Below, one piece after another: positions 7,945-14,387 of a DNA stretch of 16,578 bases. The notes under the pieces are model-generated. The model made no database searches and was not told the origin of the DNA. It worked only from the letters and a program-made list of their open reading frames with translations. A program made the translations under genes and the position numbers. This DNA is from Defluviitaleaceae bacterium (GTDB taxonomy: Bacteria > Bacillota_A > Clostridia > Lachnospirales > WQUN01): contig WREB01000006.1 in assembly GCA_009779525.1 (NCBI GenBank), forward strand, positions 1-16,578. Reading direction: 5' to 3'. How positions within the stretch are numbered: the first letter of the stretch is position 1; every line of letters starts with the position of its first letter.

Positions 7945-8102
7945 AAACTAGCTCCCCATTTTTTATTGTTTTATAAATATCTGTGGTTTTTTCGCTGATT
8001 CCGTTTTCGCGCAAATACTTCCAAAACAATCAAAAGTTTGTTTGATGAAAAATCATGGCCCGCCTCGGAAAAATTTTTTTTCGGATTTTGCGGCGCGCTT
8101 TG

Positions 8103-9080
8103 CTAAAGCAGCCTGTCGTACGGAGGCTCCCTGTAGTACGCGGCGCGCTCCTCAAGCTCGGGGAAGCCGTAAAATCCGGTTTCGATGAACTCGCGAACCT
8201 GCGCGCGGTCCGGTATGCCCGCGCGGCCTCCGAGCTTCGTGCACTTGACCGCCGAAACCGCCTGGGCGAACGCGCACGCTTCCGCGGCGCCCATCCCCTC
8301 GAGTTTTCCGGCTATGTACGCCCCGTGAAACACGTCGCCCGCGCCCGTAGTGTCCACGACGTCGACCTTATGCGCCGGGTAGCGGAAATAGTTTCCGCCT
8401 TCGTCGATCCCGGCGACGCCGCCCGCGCCGAGCGTCACCGCGGCTACGGCCGCGTCGCTTCGCTGCAGCTTTCTTAGTTCGCGCAGGTTTTTTTCAAAAT
8501 CGCCCCCCCCGCCGAAAAACGCCGCGTAGGTGTTTTCCGAAATCAACAGATGGTCGACCAAAGAAAAACGTTCCGACGATTTTTGATCCAACGAGTCTCC
8601 GTCGATTGCGACGGGCTTGCCCGCCTCCTTAAACCAGCGCGCCGCGAGCGCGGAGGCTTCCTCTAAATCGGAGATCAAAAGCCATTTGGCCGCAAGTAGC
8701 GACTCGCGGTCAAGCTCCGACGCTTTTACGTTGGGGGTCGGGCATGGGCTTGGAACGCCGATGAAGCTCCTGCCTCCCGTGCTTTTTTCCGCGAGGCACA
8801 CGACCGTGATCGAATGGGTCCCGGGCACGTCCCTTAAGTTGCGGCAGTCGACGCCGTGCCTCTCGAAATCCTTTTTTATGCAGCGGCCCGCCGCGCCCCC
8901 GACGTTCGCGTGCATCGCCGCCGTGAAGCCGAGCCTCGCGAGGGCGACAAGCGCGGTCGGCACCTTGCCCCCGTACTGCCAGCTCGAATCGAGGGTCCTC
9001 GCCCCATGGTCGGTCACGGGAAGCGTCTCGATCGAAAGGAGCTGGTCCAGATACGGAGTCCCTATCCCGGCTACGTCCAT
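8103..9080 (-). CDS. PfkB-family sugar kinase
   Basis: 325 residues with both family signatures: the N-terminal Gly-Gly region YGGKVPTALVALARLG (about 36-51) and the C-terminal DTTGAGDVFHGAY (243-255), in which Asp249 is the catalytic base and the GAGD turn forms the anion hole. PfkB enzymes phosphorylate a sugar hydroxyl with ATP in the cytoplasm. ATG at 9080 is chosen because its A is the last base of the aldolase stop (TAATG), a classic coupled start, and MDVAGIGTPYLD fits the family's first strand; an upstream in-frame start at 9098 lies inside the aldolase gene. It sits downstream of a class II aldolase and near a divergent sugar isomerase, which fits a ketose-1-phosphate-forming kinase, but fructose-, tagatose- and ribose-type substrates cannot be told apart here. 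Confidence 0.88.
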   Translation of the reverse strand: MDVAGIGTPYLDQLLSIETLPVTDHGARTLDSSWQYGGKVPTALVALARLGFTAAMHANVGGAAGRCIKKDFERHGVDCRNLRDVPGTHSITVVCLAEKSTGGRSFIGVPSPCPTPNVKASELDRESLLAAKWLLISDLEEASALAARWFKEAGKPVAIDGDSLDQKSSERFSLVDHLLISENTYAAFFGGGGDFEKNLRELRKLQRSDAAVAAVTLGAGGVAGIDEGGNYFRYPAHKVDVVDTTGAGDVFHGAYIAGKLEGMGAAEACAFAQAVSAVKCTKLGGRAGIPDRAQVREFIETGFYGFPELEERAAYYREPPYDRLL

Positions 9081-9919
9081 TAAAAATCGCCGGCGCAAAG
9101 CCGTATGCGCCCCTCGGCGAACGAAGCTCCGCCGTCTACTCCCGCCTGCAGCATTTCCATAAGCCTCGTTCCGCCCGAACCTGAGTAGCGCGTCATAGCG
9201 GCATAAGAGGCGTTGAATAAATCCGTCCCGAAATTTGTCTTGGATATTCCGTTTTTCACGGCTTCCTCCAATTGGTCGTCGGGGATTCCCGAGCCGCCGT
9301 GGAGCACGAGCGGGACGCCCGCCGCCTCGCTTAATATAGTCAGGCGTTTTATGTCGAGCTTCGGCGCCTCGACGTAGTTGCCGTGCGCGTTGCCGATCGC
9401 GACGGCGACGCAGGAAGCCCCGGTCTCCCGTGCGAATGATTCAACGTCGGAGGGCTCGGTATATTTGCTTTCGTCCGCGTAGTCCGAAAGGATCCCCGCG
9501 GAGCCGACGTATCCGAGCTCCGCCTCGACGCTCGCGCCGTAGTTTTTCGCCGCCTGGACGACCCTCTTTACGAAGGCGGCGTTTTCGGCGAACGGAAGGC
9601 GCGACGCGTCGGCAAGGACCGAATCGAAGCCGGCTTCCATCGCGGCCAATAAAAAATCGTAGTCGCCGCAGTGGTCGAGGTGAAGGCAAACGGGCCGCGA
9701 CGATTTTTTTGCGAGGTCGCGGGTTATTTCCGCGAACGTCGTCAGCGGTATGTGCGCGGAAGTACCCGGGTAGAGCATGACGATCACGGGCCTCCCGCAT
9801 CTTTCGCCGGCCGAAACGACCGATTTTATTGATTCGTAGTTCCACGCGTTAAACGCGGCGACGCAAGTCTTTCGCAGCCTCGCCTCGTCAAGGATCTCCC
9901 CGGTGTTCGCTGACGGAAT
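9080..9919 (-). CDS. Class II fructose-bisphosphate aldolase family (GatY/KbaY-like), ATT start
   Basis: Zinc-dependent aldolase that cleaves or forms a ketose phosphate through a dihydroxyacetone-phosphate enediolate. Visible residues, numbered from the ATT: catalytic Asp82 and zinc His83 in HLDHC, Glu132/134 in VEAELG, zinc His179 in GNAHGNY, zinc His207 in LHGGSG, and Asn229 in ISKTNFGTDL. No ATG, GTG or TTG exists in frame between a stop at 9944-9946 and GTG 9787, but the frame upstream of 9787 encodes the conserved first helix and strand (TGEILDEAR, then VAAFNAWNYES). An ATT at 9919 has GGGAGG eight bases before it and gives 279 residues, close to the family's usual 284-286. Starting at GTG 9787 would remove the first strand of the barrel. 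The stop overlaps the PfkB start (TAATG). Confidence 0.87.
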   Translation of the reverse strand: MPSANTGEILDEARLRKTCVAAFNAWNYESIKSVVSAGERCGRPVIVMLYPGTSAHIPLTTFAEITRDLAKKSSRPVCLHLDHCGDYDFLLAAMEAGFDSVLADASRLPFAENAAFVKRVVQAAKNYGASVEAELGYVGSAGILSDYADESKYTEPSDVESFARETGASCVAVAIGNAHGNYVEAPKLDIKRLTILSEAAGVPLVLHGGSGIPDDQLEEAVKNGISKTNFGTDLFNASYAAMTRYSGSGGTRLMEMLQAGVDGGASFAEGRIRLCAGDF

Positions 9920-9927
9920 CGTCTTCG

Positions 9928-9948
9928 CCTCCCAACCGTCCGATTATA
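9928..9948 (-). promoter_or_regulatory. Extended -10 and ribosome binding site of the aldolase-kinase operon
   Basis: On the minus strand TGGTATAAT (extended -10, TATAAT at 9948-9943) is followed by GGGAGG at 9933-9928 and then ATT at 9919. Transcription starting about seven bases after the -10 would leave a leader of only about 17 bases that still contains the ribosome binding site. No good -35 is visible. Confidence 0.55.
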
Positions 9949-9997
9949 CCACAGCCGCCATACGGCGCGCTGGCGCAAGTGCCGAATGGAGGTTAAA

Positions 9998-10033
9998 ATG
10001 ATTAATAAACTTGAATGCAAAAAAATTATCTAA
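9998..10033 (+). CDS. Possible 11-residue leader peptide upstream of the isomerase
   Basis: ATG at 9998 opens a frame of 11 codons (MINKLECKKII) ending at TAA 10033. GGAGG lies five bases before it, as good a ribosome binding site as that of the isomerase itself, which begins 78 bases later. Such a small upstream frame could work as a leader or be a remnant. The same bases also look like a -10 box (TAAAAT, 9994-9999), in which case the ATG would not be in the transcript. Its function is unknown and the call is weak. Confidence 0.3.
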   Translation: MINKLECKKII

Positions 10034-10040
10034 TTGCGTG

Positions 10041-10075
10041 CGCTTCCGTTCGGTTTTGGCGACGAACGAAGAGCG
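10041..10075 (+). promoter_or_regulatory. Imperfect hairpin in the isomerase leader
   Basis: CGTTCG (10047-10052) and CGAACG (10063-10068) pair around a ten-base loop, and CTT/AAG extends the stem past a bulged base. It lies between the small leader frame and the isomerase ribosome binding site (GGAGG, 10102-10106). It could be an operator or a leader hairpin. No U-run follows it directly, although an A-run does at about 10089-10098. Confidence 0.3.
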
Positions 10076-10111
10076 TTGCGGACTTATCAAAAAAAAATTG
10101 AGGAGGCGGAA

Positions 10112-11488
10112 ATGTACGACGACTACAAGCTTACAATCGGGTTCGCTCCGACGCGAAGGCTTATGTACGACCCGGAGCACGCGTTAAAAAACAAGCGCGA
10201 AATAAGAAAGCGGATCGGCGGACTCGCCCTACCGGGAGTCGAAATCGCGGACATCGACTGGCTTAACGAAGAGGGGCTTCTGATCGATACTGGCGACGTA
10301 TCGAAAGTCGCCGGGCATTTTATTTCGAAAGGCGTCAACGCGCTGTTCATGCCGCATTGCAACTACGGGACCGAGGAAGTAGTCGCGATGCTCGGCAAAA
10401 AAATGGGCGTCCCGTTTTTGCTTTACGGGCCGCGCGACGCCGCTCCGCCAGGCGACGGCGCGAGGATTCGCCAAACCGATACGCAGTGCGGGCTATTTCC
10501 GAGCTCGAAGGCGCTGCAGCGGTACGGAGTCCCGTTCACCTACATCGAAAATAGCGCCGTCGAATCAAAAATTTTCGCCGAGGGTTTCGACTTGTTCCAA
10601 CGCGCCGCGACCGTCGCCAACAAGACTAAGGGAATGCGCGTCGGCTCGCTCGGTTCGAGGCCCAAGCCTTTTTTATGCGTCATGTACAACGAAGCGGAGC
10701 TGCTTGAAAAATTCGGGATCGAAATCGTCCCGATAGGCATCAACGACGTCGTCGCGGCGGTCGCGGAAAAACTCGGGAAACACGCAGGCGACGTTGGGGA
10801 CGTCGTCGAGGAGCTTAGGGGACAGGCGGACATCGGCGGCGCCAATCCGGAAATCGTAAAAAAACACGCGGCGCTTCGCCTGGTAATTTTTGATTTCGCA
10901 AAAAAGCATAACCTGGACGCGATAGGCGGCGAATGCTGGACCGCGTTCCCCGGGACGATGGGGATCGTGCCTTGCGCCGCGTTCGGCGACATTTGCAACC
11001 GCGGGCTTCCGATCGGCTGCGAGACCGACGTGCTCGGCGCCGTTTCTATGGCGATGCTTCAGGCGGCGTCGCGCGGCGAAGGGCGCCCCTTCTGCGCGGA
11101 CCTGACGGTGAGGCATCCCGACGACGACAACGCGGAACTGCTTTGGCACTGCGGTCCGTTTCCAGTCGGGGCGGCGCGTACCGACGCGCGCGCGACTCGC
11201 ACCGACAACCACGGCCAGTGGGAACTGGCGCGCGGCAAGATGACGATAGCCCGCCTCGACGAGCTAAACGGAAATTATTCGCTTTTAGCCGGGGAGGGCG
11301 AAGCGGTCGAGGGCCCGCCGACAAACGGCACTTACTGCTGGTTTAAAGTCGGCGACTGGCCCGAATGGGAGAAAAAAATAATGTACGGTCCGTACATCCA
11401 CCATGTAGCTGGTATGCACGGCCATTGGGGAAACGTCTTGGGCGAGGCGAAGCGGTACCTCGGGTACGAGATAGACCTGATGAGATAG
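10112..11488 (+). CDS. L-fucose/L-arabinose isomerase-like sugar isomerase
   Basis: 458 residues of the FucI/AraA-like superfamily, metal-dependent enzymes that interconvert aldoses and ketoses. Likely metal ligands are Glu274 (IGGECW), Asp306 (GCETDVLGA) and one of the His residues in the C-terminal block (430-438, IHHVAGMHGHW); these match the Glu-Asp-His set of the family. The N-terminal half has a Rossmann-like 'VNALFMPHCNYGTEE' strand-turn. ATG at 10112 is chosen because GGAGG lies five bases before it; an in-frame start at 10034 would add 26 basic residues without homology. It diverges from the aldolase-kinase pair, so the three probably serve one sugar: isomerase, then kinase, then aldolase. 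The exact sugar cannot be named. True L-fucose isomerases are about 590 residues, so this belongs to a shorter branch. Confidence 0.83.
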   Translation: MYDDYKLTIGFAPTRRLMYDPEHALKNKREIRKRIGGLALPGVEIADIDWLNEEGLLIDTGDVSKVAGHFISKGVNALFMPHCNYGTEEVVAMLGKKMGVPFLLYGPRDAAPPGDGARIRQTDTQCGLFPSSKALQRYGVPFTYIENSAVESKIFAEGFDLFQRAATVANKTKGMRVGSLGSRPKPFLCVMYNEAELLEKFGIEIVPIGINDVVAAVAEKLGKHAGDVGDVVEELRGQADIGGANPEIVKKHAALRLVIFDFAKKHNLDAIGGECWTAFPGTMGIVPCAAFGDICNRGLPIGCETDVLGAVSMAMLQAASRGEGRPFCADLTVRHPDDDNAELLWHCGPFPVGAARTDARATRTDNHGQWELARGKMTIARLDELNGNYSLLAGEGEAVEGPPTNGTYCWFKVGDWPEWEKKIMYGPYIHHVAGMHGHWGNVLGEAKRYLGYEIDLMR

Positions 11489-11507
11489 GGCCCGCAAGCG
11501 CGGGCCC
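11488..11507 (+). terminator. GC-rich hairpin after the isomerase
   Basis: GGGCCCGC-AAGC-GCGGGCCC forms a perfect 8-base-pair stem with a 4-base loop that begins in the isomerase stop codon. Only a loose T-rich stretch (11520-11526) follows, so it could act as an imperfect intrinsic terminator, protect the 3' end, or help separate two convergent genes. Confidence 0.55.
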
Positions 11508-11539
11508 CCGGAAAACATTTGCTTTTGCGTCAGGCGAAA

Positions 11540-12520
11540 TCAATTTAGGATTTCAATCATCTTTTTGATAGCTTCATGCACGCGCAAGTCGTTTTCCGCG
11601 ATTTGCCTGAGCGTGAGCTCGATCATTTCGCCGTAGTAGTGCGCGTAGTAATGCGACCAGTCCGCCTGGTCGGCGAGCGTGATTAGCGCCGCCGACAAGT
11701 CGTGGGTGTAGCCGTAGCGCGGACCGCCGATTTCGTGCCGGAGTTCGTCGAGCGCGGGGTTTTTTAGGTCGTCGTGAAGACAGTTCCTGAAGACTTCGCT
11801 GAAGTTGTGCGTATTCATAACGTCCCACATCGACTTTTGAAGGCGTGCGATCCGCGCCTTTTTTTCGTCCGCGCCAATTCGGATGAAACTGTCGGGCGTT
11901 TCGGGGTACGACCTAAATTTTTCCAGGTAGGTGCCCCAGGTGTTTTCGCCGATGTTTCGCTCCATCACATGCGCGATCCGTTTCAAGCCGTCGACGAACC
12001 CGAATTTGGGCGTATTTTTTTGCCCGAAAACGTAAAGGACCTCGATGTCCTCGTATTTCGGCGGCGCTTCGGGCGGGCGCTGCGCGTTGGCGTAGCCGGG
12101 GCTAATCAAGCCGTCGCCGTCGTAGCCGGTTATCACGCGGTACTGGTCGGCCGCGCCCTTCGTCCCGACTATTACCGGCTTGCCCGCGTCGATCGAAGAT
12201 ATTATCTCTTCTTTAAAATCCGCGGGATTGACCATTTGGCCGTAATCGTAGCCGGCGAAGCCGAACAAAAATTCCATCGCGTAGTCGCCGCCGCAGTCGT
12301 AGAAATCCCTGACGCTAATCAGCTTCTCCATTTCCGTGGGCGCCCCGTCGTACCTGAAGCGCAGCGACGAATGCCCGCACATCGCGCCGAAAAGGAAAAA
12401 ATATTTTTCCTGTTCGGCCGGGAGCTTCTCGAAGAACGCGCAGACGGACGCGAAGCAGTTTAAGAAAGTGGTCCCGGCGAAACCGCTGAACGGGACGTTA
12501 AATTCCAATTCCTTTTTCAT
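11540..12520 (-). CDS. Papain-fold C39/BtrH-like protein, probably without the usual catalytic His
   Basis: 326 residues with no signal peptide or membrane helix. The N-terminal half resembles the C39-like/BtrH N-terminal layout: a Cys near the start (Cys22 in TFLNCFASVCAFF), a 'FLFGAMCGHSSLRFRY' segment (42-57), and 'GKPVIVGTKGAADQYRVITGYDGD' (113-136), where the family has a His in 'H-VVVTGYD'. Here that position is occupied by Tyr/Arg, so the triad looks incomplete. The C-terminal half (about 190-326) is helical and rich in His, Tyr and Trp. Known relatives transfer acyl or peptide groups or process peptides; what this one does is unknown. AAGGGG lies eight bases before ATG 12520, directly after a strong terminator, so expression may depend on read-through from the small upstream gene. 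Confidence 0.5.
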   Translation of the reverse strand: MKKELEFNVPFSGFAGTTFLNCFASVCAFFEKLPAEQEKYFFLFGAMCGHSSLRFRYDGAPTEMEKLISVRDFYDCGGDYAMEFLFGFAGYDYGQMVNPADFKEEIISSIDAGKPVIVGTKGAADQYRVITGYDGDGLISPGYANAQRPPEAPPKYEDIEVLYVFGQKNTPKFGFVDGLKRIAHVMERNIGENTWGTYLEKFRSYPETPDSFIRIGADEKKARIARLQKSMWDVMNTHNFSEVFRNCLHDDLKNPALDELRHEIGGPRYGYTHDLSAALITLADQADWSHYYAHYYGEMIELTLRQIAENDLRVHEAIKKMIEILN

Positions 12521-12534
12521 CGTTCGATCCCCTT

Positions 12535-12564
12535 AAAATAAAACGGGCCCGGTTAGGCCCGTTT
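12535..12564 (-). terminator. Intrinsic terminator after the small cysteine protein gene
   Basis: On the minus strand AAACGGGCC pairs with GGCCCGTTT (12564-12541, nine base pairs plus a wobble, four-base loop), followed by TTTTATTTT. It is the clearest terminator in the window. It ends right at the AAGGGG ribosome binding site (12534-12529) of the next gene, leaving no room for a normal promoter between them. Confidence 0.85.
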
Positions 12565-12577
12565 ATTTTCGGCCCTA

Positions 12578-12802
12578 TCAGGCCAGCGCCTCGATTTTTT
12601 TGAAGAACTCCTCCTTCGTGTCGCAAACGGTGAATTCGCCGTTTAAAAACCCGAAGACTTTGCCCTGCAGGTCGGGGTTGCCTCCGAGGCATTTCCCGAT
12701 GCAGCCGGTGGTGTGGACCTTCGATTTCACCTTGCCCTTGAGCTCCGTCACGTCGAAGCCCGAGCATTTCTTGCAAACCTTGACCTTCTTTACTTCCGCC
12801 AT
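12578..12802 (-). CDS. DUF1450-like small cysteine-rich protein (ferredoxin-like)
   Basis: 74 residues with five Cys: C10-x2-C13, C34-x3-C38 and C60. The order, the 'GCIGKC' and 'FGFLNGEFTVCDTKEEFFKKI' blocks, and the length resemble the DUF1450 (YuzB-like) family and the C-terminal half of thioredoxin-like [2Fe-2S] ferredoxins. Four or more Cys could bind a [2Fe-2S] cluster or zinc; which is not known. GGGAGG lies five bases before ATG 12802. It follows rho after a probable terminator, so it likely has its own promoter, which I could not identify with confidence. The C39-like gene follows it past a second terminator. Confidence 0.68.
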   Translation of the reverse strand: MAEVKKVKVCKKCSGFDVTELKGKVKSKVHTTGCIGKCLGGNPDLQGKVFGFLNGEFTVCDTKEEFFKKIEALA

Positions 12803-12854
12803 GCCTGCCTCCCGAAATATTTTTTAGCGGACGACCGCCGCAGGTAAATAGAAC

Positions 12855-12895
12855 AAAAAAAAAGGCGAAACGCAACAAATAAACAAATGTTCGCC
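12855..12895 (-). terminator. Probable rho terminator
   Basis: On the minus strand GGCGAA (12895-12890) pairs with TTCGCC (12869-12864) around a 20-base loop, and nine T residues follow (12863-12855). The stem can gain a seventh pair around one bulged base. It begins 54 bases after the rho stop, so it probably ends the LysM-rho transcript. The stem is short and the loop long, but the T-run is strong. Confidence 0.5.
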
Positions 12896-12948
12896 GTAAT
12901 GTGGTAACAAAATTATGTTTAAGCCTGTTTTATTTGCGAAAGGAAATA

Positions 12949-14349
12949 TTAATACCTGCCGTACTTGTCCCTGGAATCGCCCCGCGCAACTTCGAGGCTC
13001 GCGATGCTTGATACGAATTCTCGGTTGTCGGTGGATTTGGAAAGTATTTCGGTCACCTGCTCGGTCAGCTCCTGCGCGGAAATCCTGCCCGAAAGCTCGC
13101 GTATCGTGTAAGTGGCGTGGAGCTCGCGCGGGGTGAGTAGCATTTCCTCCCTGCGCGTTCCCGACTTCACGATGTCGATGGCTGGGAAGACCCTTTTTTC
13201 CGACATCCTCCGGTCGAGCACGAGCTCCATGTTGCCGGTTCCCTTGAACTCCTCGAAGATAACGTCGTCCATCTTGCTTCCGGTATCGATAAGCGCGGTC
13301 GCGAGTATCGTAAGCGAACCGCCCTCCTCGACGTTTCGCGCGGCGCCGAAAAACTTCTTCGGCATGTAAAGCGCCGCGGGGTCGAGCCCGCCGGAAAGCG
13401 TGCGGCCCCCGGCCGGGATCGTTAAGTTGTAGGCGCGCGAAAGCCTGGTTATCGAGTCGAGCAGGATGACTAAGTCCTTGCCCTGCTCGACGAGCCGCTT
13501 GGCCCGCTCGAGCACCATTTCCGCGACCCGCTTGTGATGCTCTGGCTGCTCGTCGAAAGTCGAGTAAACGACGTTGCAAAATTCGCCCTTGATAGAGCGT
13601 TGCATGTCGGTGACTTCCTCCGGGCGCTCGTCTATCAAAAGCACGATCAAATGGACGTGCGGGTGATTGCGGGTTATGGCGTTCGCGATGTGCTTGAGCA
13701 ATACGGTCTTGCCTGCCTTCGGCGGCGAGACGATCATTCCGCGCTGGCCGAAGCCAATCGGAGCGAGCAGGTCGATCAGCCTCGTCGAAAGCTCGCTTCT
13801 TGTGGTTTCCAGATGGATTCGCTCGGTCGGGAAGATCGGGGTCAGATTTTCGAACGCGGTCCGCTTCGACGCCTGGTCCGGCGGGTCGCCGTTGACGCTT
13901 TTCACAAAAAGTATCGCGTTGAATTTTTCGCCTTCCTTGGCGACGCGGGTGGTGCCGTTGACGAGGTCGCCGGTCTTCAGGTTAAATCTGCGGATCTGCG
14001 AGGGCGAAATGTAGATGTCGCCGGTGCCCGGTAAAAAGTTGTCCGTCCTGAGGAATCCGTAGCCGTCGGGCAAGACCTCCAGGATTCCCTCGGCCGCGGG
14101 GCCCTGGTCGAGGGCGGGCGCGGCCGCCCGCTGCGGGGCGGTTGGCTGCGCCGGCGGTTCCTTGGGTTGTTGTATGATCGCGGGTTTTTGGGTTTGGGGC
14201 GGAGGGCTTTCCGTTGCGGGCGTTTCGGCGCGTTTCTTAAGGTTGATCTGCTCTATCAAGTCTGACTTGCGGCGCTTCGCTATGTTTTTGATTTCAAGCG
14301 GGCGCGCCATTTCGCGCAGCTCGTTCAGTGACAACGAATCAAGGTCCAT
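12949..14349 (-). CDS. rho: Transcription termination factor Rho
   Basis: 466 residues of the hexameric RNA-dependent ATPase that ends transcription. In order: the N-terminal helical Rho_N domain (1-38), a linker rich in Pro, Gln and Ala (about 41-85), the OB/cold-shock RNA-binding domain with the RNP1 motif DGYGFLR (95-101), and the RecA-like core with Walker A SPPKAGKT (208-215), Walker B LVILLDS (293-299), the Q-loop region GGLDPAAL (320-327) and the R-loop around FKGTGN (368-373). All core residues are present. ATG at 14349 is chosen because AAGGA lies six bases before it and the Rho_N helix starts at once; an in-frame start at 14382 adds 11 unrelated residues. The extra linker is common in some phyla and may bind RNA. 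It follows the LysM gene by 38 bases in one operon. Confidence 0.97.
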   Translation of the reverse strand: MDLDSLSLNELREMARPLEIKNIAKRRKSDLIEQINLKKRAETPATESPPPQTQKPAIIQQPKEPPAQPTAPQRAAAPALDQGPAAEGILEVLPDGYGFLRTDNFLPGTGDIYISPSQIRRFNLKTGDLVNGTTRVAKEGEKFNAILFVKSVNGDPPDQASKRTAFENLTPIFPTERIHLETTRSELSTRLIDLLAPIGFGQRGMIVSPPKAGKTVLLKHIANAITRNHPHVHLIVLLIDERPEEVTDMQRSIKGEFCNVVYSTFDEQPEHHKRVAEMVLERAKRLVEQGKDLVILLDSITRLSRAYNLTIPAGGRTLSGGLDPAALYMPKKFFGAARNVEEGGSLTILATALIDTGSKMDDVIFEEFKGTGNMELVLDRRMSEKRVFPAIDIVKSGTRREEMLLTPRELHATYTIRELSGRISAQELTEQVTEILSKSTDNREFVSSIASLEVARGDSRDKYGRY

Positions 14350-14387
14350 AGAAAATCCTTCCGTTTCGCTCCGACATGCCAAACCTC

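Noticed and set aside
8020..8095. Terminator after the PfkB gene
   Set aside because: There are A and T runs (CGGAAAAA, TTTTTTTTCGG) and a small ATCAAA/TTTGAT repeat, but the flanking bases are direct rather than inverted repeats, so no convincing hairpin with a T-run forms.
8103..11488. Sulfoquinovose (sulfoglycolysis) or L-fucose pathway assignment
   Set aside because: The kinase, aldolase and isomerase classes would fit either, but no sulfo-sugar transporter, sulfoquinovosidase, fuculokinase or dedicated reductase is here, so a substrate would be a guess.
11774..12463. Plus-strand open frame of 229 codons opposite the C39-like gene
   Set aside because: It is rich in Arg, Val and Ala with no motif or ribosome binding site, whereas the minus strand has a firm start and a family-like layout.
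12824..13579. Minus-strand open frame of 251 codons inside rho
   Set aside because: It is another frame of rho, Arg/Gly/Ala-rich at first and then out of frame through non-coding sequence.
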